Made by a program: the position numbers and the translations under genes. A model generated the notes under the pieces. The model was given only the letters and a program-made list of their open reading frames with translations. It ran no database searches and was not told the origin of the DNA. This document shows, piece after piece, positions 25,397 through 38,260 of a stretch of DNA of 64,000 nt. Numbering within the stretch: the first letter of the stretch is position 1; each line of letters opens with the position of its first letter. Location of the stretch: the NCBI RefSeq assembly GCF_021018805.1, contig NC_086248.1, positions 63,993,985 to 64,057,984 on the forward strand. Reading direction: 5' to 3'. The stretch comes from Prinia subflava. Taxonomy: Eukaryota; Chordata; Aves; Passeriformes; Cisticolidae.

Positions 25397-26859
25397 GCAA
25401 ATGCTTACTTGACTTCAAAGATCTCCATGCTACTATGTCTGTGCATCTTCTAGTAGCCAAGGAAGGCAATGTGGTCTTATTTTTAATCTTTTCTGATAGC
25501 ATAAGTCATACTGCCTGTGCACACCCCTGCCCTGTAATTCTAATCTTTGGGAACATAAGAAAGAATTAAAAGCTATAGTGGAAAAGTGTGAGACAAAAGC
25601 ATGTTAGACTGTAAGATAATCACAGATAGATAATCTATTAGTCATTATCACTCATGTATTACCTGTGCTTTGGGCATTTTAACAATATTCTTGGTCAAGA
25701 TCTCATACTGCAGATGCTGCAATGTGTGGACTGTGTCCCTGACACAGGGACAATGGGCTGTGTCCCTGAGAACCTCTTAAAAATTTAATTACAAAATGCT
25801 AAGAAATTCCCTCTAATGACGGGAAAACCACTTTGTTCCATGGTTCGAAAATTGTGCCTAGCCAGATTTTTCAAAATTACTCTTCCCAGAGGCACCTCTA
25901 TAACTGAACCGACCAGCAGTCAGAAGCATGAGCTCTGCTTTGCTCAGAAAGCTCTGTACATGTGACTTCCCTTATGAAGGAAAAGTTGCTAAAAATTTGA
26001 AGTAAAGGGAGCTGTAGCTGGACTATGGGCTCATCATCACCTTTGTAACACCTCATAGCAGATGGAGGTACCCTTTCTTCTCTCTCCCAGAGGGCATCAA
26101 GACTCAGACAACAAGGCCCTTGTCAGGATTTCAGTTTTGGTTGTCTAGACTGTAAGCACACCCCTGATGGTGGGGTGGCATCTGTCATTGTTTGCCTGAT
26201 TACACAGTGAGTTACCAGAGGCTAGAGCTGAGGGCTCAATGAAGTCTTTCCTGAGCTGCTGCTGCCTTCTGCACCCTTCAAAGTGTGACCTTTCTGAGCA
26301 CAGCAAAGCACATTAGGCACCAATGCTGCTTACTGCAGGATTACAGAGTTGGGGAGAAAAAACCTCTGGAGTGGGAGCTGTAAATAAATCCAGCATATAT
26401 TCAGAACTGTTTTCAGTACAGCCTCACAGCATTTATTCTGTGGAGAACAGGTGAAGAAAATGTGAAATCTTAAGATCTGTGCCAGGTTAGAAATATGAGA
26501 AAAGACTTTCTGACTTCATTGAAGATATATTTTCTGCAAAGATGGACAAAACCCAAAAATCACCATTGTTGTCTTCAATTTACCATAATCTTTTCATCCC
26601 CGGAGAGTTGCCAAGGCAGTTGAAGAAGGCATCAGGAACACAGAACAGCTATTTTGGGTCACATCAAGGTCGTTTTTACCTAGCACTTGTATTTGGGACA
26701 GAAGTTAGTTGGGCATTCTTGAAGAAAGGGCAGAAAAATACAGTGCCCTTCTCTATGCTAAACTCTCTCAGTTTCTGTTAAATTGCAGACTAGGCACTTC
26801 CTGAGACAATAGTTTTATCTTCATAAATAATACCTGGCAGGTTTTTCTTCTGGGAATGT

Positions 26860-27240
26860 GCCTAATTCATTTTGAAACTTTTTTAATGCTTTTGACCTGC
26901 ACAACCACCCTCTGGCAGTGAATTCTACAGCCAAGTTGTGTGCAAACAAAAGAAAATTGGTTTTTGACCAGTTTTATCTTCTTTTTGCTTAGGTCTTTGA
27001 AGCTACCTACCTTTTGTGCTTTGAGAAGCACTGCATAAGCATCCTCTATTTTCTTCCTGTCATTCATGATTCATCATGGGTTGAACATGTTCTCCCTCAG
27101 CTTTTTTATTGCAGTCTACAGTGGACTATTTTATTTAATTTTTCTATATTTTTTATTTAATTTATAAATTATCTTTGATCATTCTGACTGCTCTTCTCTG
27201 TACTAATTCTAGTTCTTCTCTACCCTGAAATACAAGAGTT
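26860..27240 (-). mobile_element. Ancient CR1/L3-like LINE remnant
   Basis: The order of segments resembles the reversed 3' part of old amniote CR1-like elements: 'gtgaattctacag', then 'ttcttcctgtcattcatga', then 'gatcattctgactgctcttctctgtact'. It is highly diverged, with AT-rich insertions near 27,120-27,170. A sensitive repeat search is needed to confirm it. Confidence 0.4.
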
Positions 27241-28549
27241 TGTGAAGAAGAGTGAGCACATGGGAAAAGGTGGCGTGAAGATTTGAACAACAAAAGCTCT
27301 ATTGCTTCCATCAGACTCCACTGAAAAGACTTCAAGGGGCAAGAAAACTACAAGAAACTGTGGGGCTTACCTTAATATCACAAGAGTTTCAAGTCAGCCA
27401 GAAAGCTAAACTTCAGAGGACTCCTTGTGTCCCACTTTTCTCCCCTAATCCAGAGGATTACCCTAGTATTAATCTGTGGAAAGAAAGCTTAAATGTGCAG
27501 TCCATTCAAAGGCTGAATACAAAAGGATTGTATGGCTATCATATATTTGGAATATGCAAAATGGAAAAACCCAAACTCTCTGAAGCTGTCTCTGAAATGT
27601 GACTGAGCTGGTAACTTGTCACGTAGCTGTTTGACATGTAGGTCACTGAAAGTGACAAATGAATTAGACATATTTGTGTCCATAACCTGCTTTGAGATCT
27701 GTTGTGGCCTTTCCTCATTATGGGGAAACAAGGACATCATTGCATCTGCAGCTGTCAGAGGCTTGTGTTACAAAGTCAGGAAAGGTCAGCAAGGTCTAAC
27801 TAAATACATCTCTACTGGCCAGGAAATGGACTGTGATTTGCACCGCCTCTTTAGTGTTAAGCATATAAATACATGAGTTCAAGTACTAGAAATACGCCTA
27901 GAAAAACTAGATAGTATACAAGTTTTCAACCTACTATGCTCTTTTTGAAATAGATAAATAGATTTTCCCACCACTATTACAAATTTTAAGGACCACTCCC
28001 TGACAAATCCCTGAATTTGTTAAGTATGGTGCAAAGTAAAGAGAAACACAGAAGAGCAGGTTAAATAGATGTTTAATAGTGTTAATAAAATGGTTCTGTT
28101 CTGCCAGAGATCAATCTGAAATGAATTCCCTGGTTTCAGGGCAATGCTCTCAGGCTTACAATGCAATAGTAGCAAAATTCAATTCAGAGCCTTCTTTTTA
28201 TGCAGTCATATAATAATATAAACACAAGAAAAAATCTCTTTCTTCTCCATGCTGCACCCAAACTCTCTGAGATATAGTTTGACTCTGTTAGTCAATGGTT
28301 CTTATTTTTCTAGCTTTAAAGACCAGCTTAACAGATTTAAAAGATAAAATGTTCTGAATTAAGAGAGATAGTTAACTTCAGATCATAGTTTAGTTCCTAT
28401 TTATTATGCCTTTTCCTCACAATAATAAGTGGGAACTTCTTACAAGGGAAGTAAGTCCCAGTCTCCAAAAGCTCTTCCAAAGGGTGTAAGGATATTTTAC
28501 ACCTCATTTGCTCTTGTCCCCACAGACACTGGTTTTCATCTCAATGGTA

Positions 28550-28585
28550 TCACAGAATCACAGAATCAATTAGCTTGGAAAAGAG
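28550..28585 (-). repeat. CR1 3' tail remnant
   Basis: A tandem cacagaat octamer is followed by caattagcttggaaaaga. This is the reverse of the typical CR1 3' end (TTTTCCAACCTnATTGATTCTGTG). Only the end is preserved. Confidence 0.6.
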
Positions 28586-31500
28586 TATCAATTACTCATA
28601 CATCTCCCTCTGTCATCTGACTGGGCACAGGACTAGTTTTCTGAATTTGACTTAAATTGAATATTAGTAGTAAAGTTGACCTGTAAGTAGACCTGTGGTA
28701 CAGTCACATGCTTGGAGGCTTTCTTGGAATGTTCTTCAAGAGATCAGTTTGCTATAAACTGACTGATGAACTTATATGTTGAGTGATGTCCTTTTATATT
28801 TCACTACAAGTATTAATCAACGTGAAATCAATGCTCAGATTGTTATTGGCGTGTACTTTCTGGAGATATAATTAGAGGGAGTAGAGCATTCAGCTTCCAC
28901 CTTGCTGGGAGCAGACAGTAATTGCCTCTAAGTCATGATCTGAAAATCCAATGCTAAGTGATATTGAACCACACAAAAGCTCCTATTACAGCAACAGTCA
29001 CAAGCACCCAGGCTTGTGGACCTGAGGGAGAGCGCCACTACCCAAATGTATAATTTTTGAAACCTTCTCTTCCATTAAATGAAAAATCAAGCAGAAATAT
29101 AGTGTTCCCCAACATGTATTTTGAGAAGAGATTTCAAGGAATGGCATTCTAGAATTCTGTGTTTAAATTTCAGTAGCTTCCAGATCATATATACTCAGTC
29201 TATAAATGAAAAGCCTTTGGATAAAACAGATCTAAGTCAAACTGGACTGCTTGTTATCTTCAGTGTACTATAGGGCAAGCAAAAAGAAAAAAAAAATTGA
29301 AATTTTTTTTGAAATTATTAAAACGATGGTCCTTTAAAGAACAAAAACTATTTTTAGGGATACAGCACAAATGGATTTTGATGGTTTGATCTTAAATATG
29401 CGTACCAGTACTCTTGCTTTCTGTACTACTGTAAGTCTCACTGATCTCAGTAGTACGTGATTGGTCCTGTGCAACTCTTTTCCCTCATGTTTTATTGAAA
29501 TAATTGCAACCAGAAGAACTGTGTGATTTTGAGTCTCTATGGTATGAAAAGAGAGCAGATTTTCTACCATAGCCCTTTACTTTTGCAGTGTGCTCTCTCA
29601 CATTTGATCTGTAAGAACAGATAAAATCTAGACATCTTACTGAACATGTGTAAGCTGATCTGCTGAAGTTTGTACACATTTGGACATGTTTTTGACATGC
29701 AGCAAAAAGCATAACCCAGATACATAAGCCAATCTTACATTTTATTTTAATTCTTCATGACAACAAACAGGGACATCTTCTCAAATAAAGGTTATCAGAT
29801 TGTATTAAAATTGGCCAAACATTATCTGCTCTCTTTGTCTAGAAATGGTGAAACTAATCTGATTGAAATGCAAAGCAATCACCTCTGCTCCCATCCAGAT
29901 GGAAGATTTCAGCCCCAGTTAGTATTTGATAAAGTGGGTGAAAATGAAATTGTACTGTGGCAGTTGCCAGGTAACCTTGAGGTAGTGCCACCTATAATGC
30001 CAGCCAACTTGAGAAATGACATATGTATTACAGATACAATATTGATTTTATGTAGTTACATATAATTAATAATGAGGAAATTGTACATTTCATTTACTCT
30101 GCCTTTTCTGAGCTTTGTGGAAGTTGAAAAGATTATTATCTTCTTAAATACCAAGGGTCTACTTTGAATAATTTCTTCATTTGGGAACAAATGAACAGTT
30201 GTTTCCCAGGCCAAGGGTGAGAGGATCTTTACGCTACAGAAGAACAGAGCATCATTGACCCAGTAGTTAATAGAGATGTAGATATCAGAATAAGAAGACT
30301 TAGTCATGTTGCTTTAGCCATGATTTATAAGCACAAAATATATGAAATATAAATAATTTTTTAAAATTAAACACTGACGTTCCATTTGTTTCCATTCAGC
30401 CTCGTGCAAGGTATTTTAAGCTAATTTACTGTTATTGGCCATGGAATGAAAACACATCTTCCTACCAACACTGTAGGGAAAAGCTTTCCCTTCAGAACTG
30501 GAAACAAATCCTGCAGCTACCATAACCCTTTCCAATACACAAGTTAACATGCCTCACATATTCCACGCAATTGTTGGATGCTTCAGTGTATGTACATACA
30601 CTCAACCCTTTGAGCAGGGCAGCAGCAATTCCTGTATTATTTCTTTCCTTGCTTGCTTCTTAAAGGCTGTAAATTGCAGTTAGCCACTGTAGTATTTGCA
30701 AAGCTGTACCTTACTGCCTGAGATGCCAACAATATAAAAAATAATTAAGGACACTCTTTATATAAAGCTCACATAATTTCATATAAGTACATTTGAACAC
30801 TAATGGAGTCAGGTCAGGTTCAAGAAAATTCTAGCTCAGCAGAAAACTTACTGTGTTTTGTGTGAACTGTTTTCCTTGTGATTTGTGTCAGAATCATGAG
30901 AAAGAACATCTTCAGTGCAAGCTGCATTGTTGGTGGAGCACATACAGGTAGTTAAATCACTTTTATCTCCTTGATGTTCTTGTGATTTGTTCTTTTTGTT
31001 TGGTTGGTGTGGGATTTTTCCATTTACAAGTGGTGGCAGAGCAGATGGCAAAGGCTTAGCTTGGTGTAATGTGACCATAAAAAAAAGCGAAGCTGTCAGT
31101 GAGCCTTGTTTCCAGCAAGCTTATTCCACTTTTAGAAGGATTTTTCTTCCACTGGAATCAACCTCAAAAATATGATTTTAAGAAGAAACAAGTAGGTCTT
31201 CTAGGAGCAAAATTCAACAGTTCTGAGGTTCTCTCTAAGTTCACTGTAGAACTTCTCTTTTAGGGGAGGAGGGCAATACTTTGGGATTCTCTCCTCCACA
31301 AGGCAGTGTTTTTCAGTGAAACTTGTAAGAATTCTTCAGTTCTGCTGTTTCTGCTCTTTTGTCGTTAAAAGGTGTTTTGGGGAAGGAGGGGTGGCAGGAA
31401 GCTGGCAAAATCATAGAGACATCAGTTCTGCATGAGTTCATGACTTGTTTAAGTCACATGTTTAAGTGCAGCTTCATAAAGCTCTCTTCAAGTTTCTAAA

Positions 31501-32019
31501 AAAAACCAGAGCAAACCAGCCTTAGATTTTTGCACCCATTGGTGCTATTTAGCTCACCCTTTGAGCAAATGCCTAAATATCTTCTGAAGCTGTAACTTCA
31601 GAAGTTATTTCTGTTGTTATTTCTGCTGCCAAGTATGCCCAGTCTGTGCCAACATGAACAACCTTGCACACATAGACAGCAAAGACAGGCTTTACCCCCA
31701 AGCAATATTTGAACAGGAAACAGAGGTAAAGCAAACTTCAGTGTTGCTTATTTCTTAGCTAAAGAAATTATGAAATAGACTGCTTAAAGGATTTGCCAAA
31801 GGCCACACACCAGGTCTGAGGAAGAGCTATGTCTGAGGCAGAGCTGTGGACAGAAAACTCCTGAACCACAGTTCTGTGCATTCCCTGCTGCTCAGTGCAT
31901 TCACCGCAGTTCATCCTTCCTTTTCAGAGGACTACCATGTAGGAAAGTATTATTCAAAGCTGCTGACAAGTCTGACTAGCTGTTTTTCTAACAAATGAAG
32001 GAGTGGCAGTTGGCAAAAG

Positions 32020-32053
32020 GTGATAATAGCACTAGGCAGCAAAGATTGTAACT
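32020..32053. repeat. 34-bp unit also present in the 34.35-kb foldback
   Basis: The unit starts gtgataatagcactaggcag and ends gattgtaact. It recurs at 34,359-34,392 with 2 mismatches, and its first 25 bases recur inverted at 34,390-34,414. It is the likely donor copy of the foldback. Confidence 0.8.
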
Positions 32054-34351
32054 GCCTGTGCCATACACTGTATTGTACATTTTATCTTTAAATGCTCCCT
32101 TAGAGAAGCACAAACAAGAATACAAAGGAAATGGAAATCTGACACCTGCTTATAATTTATAATACTCATTGTATTTTTGGGACAGCCATCCTTGGCAAGG
32201 TGAGTTATTTTATTTATAGGCAGGAGCTGCTCATGATTTGCATGGTAATGCATTCACATCTGCAAAGCCTATAAATTAGCCTCCAGCTCATTACAGCAAT
32301 GCCATTGTCCTACTTGCCAGTATGTAATCTGATCCCAAATGTTTCAGATGTCCACAAAATAAAACTAGCCTGAGGGAAGAACTTCACTGTTGCAGTATTA
32401 GCACACCAAAAAAAAATCTTCCTCTCCCGCAAAAAAGAAGAAAATAACACAAAATGACTGGATGGGAGGAAACTGCTAAGTATTTCAAAAAGATGAGTCC
32501 CAAAGCCTTACACTCAAGAAACTGGAAAGCTGTTGCCATGTTTTAAGGTGCTTGTGCCAGTTCAGCCACAATAATGAACTTATTGCAGCTTTTTAAAGGG
32601 TTCCAAATAAAAGTAGTTTCATAGAAGATTAAGTCACTTACTTGGCTGTGCATCCTGATTTTATCCTAATGTGTCATACTTGAGCACTTGAATGCTTTTA
32701 TTATTATTACTGTTTCAACTTTGGTTGTGCATAGCTATCTGAAACAGATGCTGATGTCCTTTATTTTGATGCACCTTATAAAGACAGTCTCTACTTCCAG
32801 GTAGCCAAGAGTTTATCATTATGTCAAGACTTTGCCCCTTCATTAAGCCAGCAAAAAGATGAAATGTGGTGTAGACAAAGCAGGCTCATAGAGCACATAT
32901 GCCCTCCCATCTAGATATGCAGATGCCTCCTATGTAAATTCACTTTGTTAAAGGTCACTGGTTGGTAAAAGATTGCTGGTACCCAAGTTCAGCTTCTGAA
33001 ATATCTCAGACCAACTTTGCTATGGTGGATATGAAGAAGAGGGCTCTCCACCAAACTTGGAAAAATGCTGGTTCGCTCTTGTAACTTCCATCTGGCACAT
33101 GAACATAGCCATCCTTAAAAATGGGAAAACTGAAACCCTTACAAATCACAAGCCCTACCTACAGTATTGGAAAGGTCTTTAACAGGATGACAAAGCTGCT
33201 GTCAGCTGCTGTCTTACCCACTGCCCAGATTTGTTTCTGCATTACCCTACTGCTTACCTCCTCTGGCTTTTTCATTTCTTCCTTCAACCTCCCCAGCTAC
33301 CCTTCATAGGCTGTAGAGTCCTCAAAAACCTCTCTTCTTTGCTGGCCTACTTTTATAGGTAAATTACTGCAAATGAGAAGAAGGCCTGAAATAAGGGAGC
33401 TTCAGCTGAAGCTTCAGAGTGGGAGGGGGAAAGGTACAGGTCATTGCACAAGCGTGATGTTGGATTCAGGTGTGCCTGCGTGCAGGATGTGCATCAGTAT
33501 ATTACATTTTTTATTGAATTCTGGTTGATAATAATAGATGGTCATTTATTTATTTGTTTGTTTGTTTACTGTAGCTCTCTTTTTTGTCTCAGTAGGTGGG
33601 AGAGCAGCAGAAAAACAGGGCTCTGCATGAGTCATAACCCAGAAAAAGCTCTGCTGAGAATACAGCTGACACTCTTCTGCAGTGTAGCCCAGGTGATAAG
33701 CATCGGTGTTGCTGTTCTCTCCATGTTGTCGGTCTCATATTGCCATGAATGATAATATTCACTGTGATGTAGTCTAATAATCACTGTGATGTATTCAAAT
33801 GGAGCTCTAGGGACAGATAGGTAGGGATGTCTCCGTTTCATCTTCTTCTTTTCCATACTAACATGAGAAAAAGGAAATGCAGCATAAACAAAAATAAATA
33901 CTTGTTTAGAACAAACATAAAAATAAAAGATGTTACTTCTAAATCCAGGATTTTCATGTCACTTATGTTCGGTTGTACTTTTGATCTTAGAAAAAATTGC
34001 ACAAGGCTAGATCCAGCTATGGGCCCAGAGAGGATTTATATATCTCTGCTGCAGATCCCACTTCACGAGTGGGCAGTGCCCATGTATGAGCCCCAGCCTT
34101 GTCATCCCTGCAACTGGCAGCTAGCTGGTGGATCTTTATTTTAAATATGGGACAGGCCTAGTGAACTCTGGGGGACCTTCCTAGCAAAGAGCTGGGCACA
34201 GAATGAGGGAACAAGCAGACCTGGTGTTCTCCCTGAAATCTGCAGTTCAAGCACATGGTTAGAGGCAGCCTTGATGCTCACAGTGGGAGTCAGGCTGCTC
34301 AGTGCTGAGTCTGGAATGAACTTCTCACAGAGGGTCTCTGTAGTGGCCACT

Positions 34352-34422
34352 GCTGGATGTCATAATAGCACTAGGCAGCCAAGATTGTAACTTTGCTGCC
34401 TAGTGCTATTATCACATCCAGC
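34352..34422. repeat. 28-bp inverted repeat (hairpin) with 15-nt loop
   Basis: The arms 34,352-34,379 and 34,395-34,422 are reverse complements with one mismatch in 28 bases. The left arm begins gctggatgtcataatagcac. The inner part matches the locus at 32.02 kb while the outer 9 bp do not, so the hairpin looks like an insertion or template-switch product and not an inherited structured RNA. Confidence 0.85.
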
Positions 34423-36754
34423 TCTGAGTGTGCCAAGCTGGGGATGGCAGCAAGCACTGACCTGGGTACCTCTGCTCCTCACATCTGTCTCACCCAGAAA
34501 CTGAAGATCATTTGGGGCTGCTGAAGTGCCAACCATGTATTTCCTACATGTGCCACAGAGAGTGAGCAAGCTCTGGCTGTCCTTGAAGCTGCCCTCTTAG
34601 GCTGAATTTCTGCACTGGTCCTTCATTTCACATGCTGGCCTCCTCCTGGCCTTCATCAGACTGTGCAAACAGACTCTGAGTAGTTGAAAAAGATTCCAGT
34701 GTTTGAGTAGTTTATCAGTGCTTCCCATGTTTAATGCTTTTCTGTTCCCAGGAGAATGGAGTACGGGATACACTGGGTGTTGTTGTTCAGATACTGCACT
34801 AAAAAGTGTAGTGTCTGTGGCTACACAGAGCTGATTCCTGTCCTATTTCTAATTGCATTCACTCTCTAAACATGGCATAATCTCCTTTACAATAATATGT
34901 GTGGGGAAAAAAAAAATCTTAGCATTTTTGTTCAGACTACCTGTGATAAAGATTCCTTTTCTTTTTCCTCTGCCTATCATGCTTTAAACTTTTACTCAAC
35001 CTATATTTTATAGCTACTTCTTTCATGCTTTGTGCTACTGAGATCCAAGGAATTATTTCTTCACAAATGGTAGCAAAAAAAGCATGGAAAGTCTAGAAAC
35101 AAGCATGCTGTAAAGAGAGTTTAAAAACATACATTTTCCTCTGTGTGTATTTAGCAGTTTCCATCTTTGCCATATGTTCTTCTCTTCATCATTTTGCCTT
35201 TTAGATTATTCTTTAACACTTGCTTGTTTTCTTGCTTCTGCAACAGAAGGGGAATTGATCTTTCATTTGTTCCGCAAATATTCCTTATTGTCCCAGGTTT
35301 TATTACCCCATCTGTTATTGAGTGATCAATTAAAGTCTCTTGTGGTCTCACTTTTCCAGCTGATGTTGGAATATATACCACAGATTATATTTCAATGTAA
35401 TTGCTGCCTACTCTATGATGTGTAAACGAGAGAGAGAGAGGAACAAAAAGACGAGGGTATTTTCCCCCTGCCTACCATTCCTCTCTTTCTGTGTAAGCAC
35501 ATATCTTCAGTGCTTACTTTTTATCAATGACAGCATTTAAACTAAATCTCTCATCTCCTCTCTTCTGTACATGAGTACAGTACAATGCTTGTACCTCAGT
35601 GTTTGCTACTAGAAAACACAAAAGTATATACAAAATAAGGTCACCAATACTTGAGGGAAACAGGTAGATACTGTCACACTTCATGAGCTAAAACACTTCC
35701 CTGCAACCCTCCCAAAAATAGAGACTTCTTTCTCCAAGCAGTATTTCCCTGTTCTCTCTCTTCCATCTCCCAGCCCTTTCTTGCTGCTCTCAATACTTAC
35801 TCTTGGTCATGTATATATTAACTCTGTGTGTAGTTTTAAAATTACTTCTTCTCCCATATTTTTAGGCATTTACAACACCATGTTCGGCACAATCCTGTTT
35901 CATCTTCCTGCACTCAACTCTGTCTGTCACAGCAAGGAGCTCAAGAAAGTCATGCTTTTAAAATTAGAGGTACAGCATGGTTTCTGCAGGGGGAAGCTAA
36001 ACCCCCTAAGCGTGATCAAACTGGTATGAAGAAGGTGCGTTTTCTGCAGTAGGACAAAGAGATGGAAATTTCTACTCTCTGTCCAGTACAATGGGAGAGA
36101 AAACTCAATTAGAACTATTTAAACTATTGCTTTTCTTAATAATAGAACAAAGTGGGTCATTGCCAGGGAGAAACACGGAAGCAGCTCCTGGTGGGACAAA
36201 TTGCGTTAGAAGCAGCACCCCTGATTTGCCCCTGAAAATAATGACTCAAAGTATTGACGTTCATTCATGCTGTGTTAATCCAACGTCATAAGTGCATGTG
36301 CTGGTAATTTAGAGATGTGATCCCTCATTTGAGTATGTGTTTAAAGACCAGACTGTGTCTCAGAAATAAGGCCTCAGTGAACTGAGCTATTGGATGAGTC
36401 ACTTATAAAAGCTAAACAGAGACTTTAATGCAGAGCTGTGCAATCAAACGTACTCTGTCTTCTTCTGGATGTGCAGGTGCTGATTAAATTTATCCCAAAA
36501 GCTCCTGATGTCACTCCTGGGAACTAAGATGGTGTTTCACAAGAGCTCAGTGTGCTGAGGCTAGAAAGAACAAAAATGGTGATCCTACAATGCTGTATGG
36601 GCAGCTCTGAGATGCATGTGGCTTTTACAGGGAAGAAGGAGGAATGGAGACAAGAAATACAGATTATTGCAAGCAAATGCAAGTGGTATATCTATCACAC
36701 CAGTTTTTCCATGAGATTTTGGAATGAAAAACTCTCAGAAATGTGGAGTTAAAT

Positions 36755-36772
36755 ACACACACACACACACAC
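36755..36772. repeat. (AC)n microsatellite
   Basis: About nine AC dinucleotides in a row, followed by acgc. An ordinary simple repeat. Confidence 0.9.
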
Positions 36773-37088
36773 GCATAAATATGTAAAATCTCAGTGCTGA
36801 ATGGACAGCAGTACAGGGGCTTCCATATCCCTAAATGAACTCAAACCCATGGGATGGAAGGCAGTGCCACACTCCCACTGGAAGGCATCAAGGCACTAGG
36901 CTCTGCCTTGCACACACCTGTGGTGCAGGTGTCTGGGTAGGAGCTGGCCTGGGTCATCCTCTATCATCAGTGGGGAGACAATCAGACACTCCACTTCAGC
37001 CTCAGTCTAAAACATCTGAGTGAGAGGAACTCCACTTTAGGTGCTTGGCCTGCAGTTTCAGGGGAGATAAGCACCTAAATGCCAGAAA

Positions 37089-37690
37089 GTCATAGAATCA
37101 TTTAGGTTGGAAAAGACACCTATGAACATTAAGTCCAGCCATTAACTCAACACTGCCAAGTCCACCAATAAACCATTTCCTCAAGTGACATATCTACATG
37201 TCTTTTAAATACCTCCTTGAGGTTTGGTGACTCAAGCACTTTCCTGGGCATTGTGTTCTAATGATTGACAACCCTTTCCATGAAGAATTTTTTTCCTAAT
37301 AACCAATCTAAACCTCCCTTGATGCAACTTGAGGGCTTTTCCTCTTGTCCTGTCACTTGATACCTAGGAGAAGAGGCTGACCCCCATCTGACTTGTAAAG
37401 AGCAACAAGGTCTTCCTTGACCCTCCTTTTCTCCAGGTTAAACAATCCTAGCTCCCTCAGCTGGTCCTCATAGGACTTGTGCTCTAGACCCTTCACTAAT
37501 CTTACTGCCCTTCTCTGGACTCCCTCCAGCACCTCAGTGTCCTTCTTGTAATGAGGGGCTTGGAACTCAGCACAGGATTTGAAGTGTGGCCTCACCATGC
37601 TGAGTACAAGGGGACAATCCCTGCACTGGTCTTACTGGCCACATTATTCCTGATGCAGACCAGGATGCCATTGGCCTTCTTCCCCACCTG
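37089..37690 (-). mobile_element. CR1 LINE, truncated 3' part, reversed
   Basis: On the minus strand, 37,598-37,353 reads as the C-terminus of the CR1 ORF2 reverse transcriptase. The motifs are [18 protein letters not shown], then [20 protein letters not shown], then [21 protein letters not shown] typical CR1 3' UTR follows, ending at the tcatagaatcatttaggttgg junction near 37,089. The upstream end is cut near 37,690, as usual for 5'-truncated CR1 copies. The C-terminal frame is still open but is only a fragment of a much longer protein, so the copy is inactive. Confidence 0.85.
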
Positions 37691-37826
37691 CCTTGTTGCC
37701 AGAGGAGCAGAAATAAGGATGGCTGAAAGTGCCCCACTGAGCATGGCTCAGGAGTCTCTGGGGTGCTGGGCAGAGGGTCCCAGGACACGATAATGTGGGT
37801 AAGGGATTTTAGAGGCAGGCCGCTCT

Positions 37827-38163
37827 GCCCCAGGATCCCATTCCCTATCCCACCTTTCCCCAGGTGTCTGTGCCCCAACATTCCATTCCCTATCCCAGCT
37901 TTCAGAGGCGTCTGTGCCCCAACATTCTATTCCCTATCCCAGCTTTCAGAAGTGTCTGTGCCCCAACATTCTATTCCCTATCCCAGCTTTCAGAGGTGTC
38001 TGTGCCCCAGGATCCCATTCCCTATCCCAGCTTTCTCCAGGTGTCTGTGCCCCAGGATCCCATTCCCTATCCCCAGGTGTCTGTGCCCCAGGATCCCATT
38101 CCCTATCCCAGCTTTCTCCAGGTGTCTGTGCCCCAGGATCCCATTCCCTATCCCCAGGTGTCT
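37827..38163. repeat. Minisatellite, 36-45 bp units
   Basis: After a partial first unit, seven units begin aggtgtctgtgcccc (starts 37,862; 37,906; 37,950; 37,994; 38,039; 38,075; 38,120). Lengths are 44, 44, 44, 45, 36, 45 and 36 bp. The last four form two 81-bp dimers (37,994-38,074 and 38,075-38,155) that I read as identical, indicating recent tandem duplication. Open frames through it on both strands are caused by the repeat. Confidence 0.93.
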
Positions 38164-38260
38164 CCTGCCCTCTGGCGGCAGAGGCGCCGTCGGCCCCGCC
38201 CCTCTGCCCCCCGACACCCGCAGTGCCGCCTTTACATAAAGCAGTGTCGGCGCAGGAGAA
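38160..38260. other. Short GC/CpG-rich patch next to the minisatellite
   Basis: The sequence turns abruptly to CpG-rich (ggcggcagaggcgccgtcgg...) for about 80-100 bp and contains a GC-box-like ccccgcccc. It could be the unduplicated flank of the minisatellite or a small regulatory element. No gene is seen. Confidence 0.35.

Noticed and set aside
29757..30065. 102-codon frame in the ARFGEF3-PERP interval
   Set aside because: No recognised domain. Its length is within chance for AT-balanced DNA over a 64-kb search.
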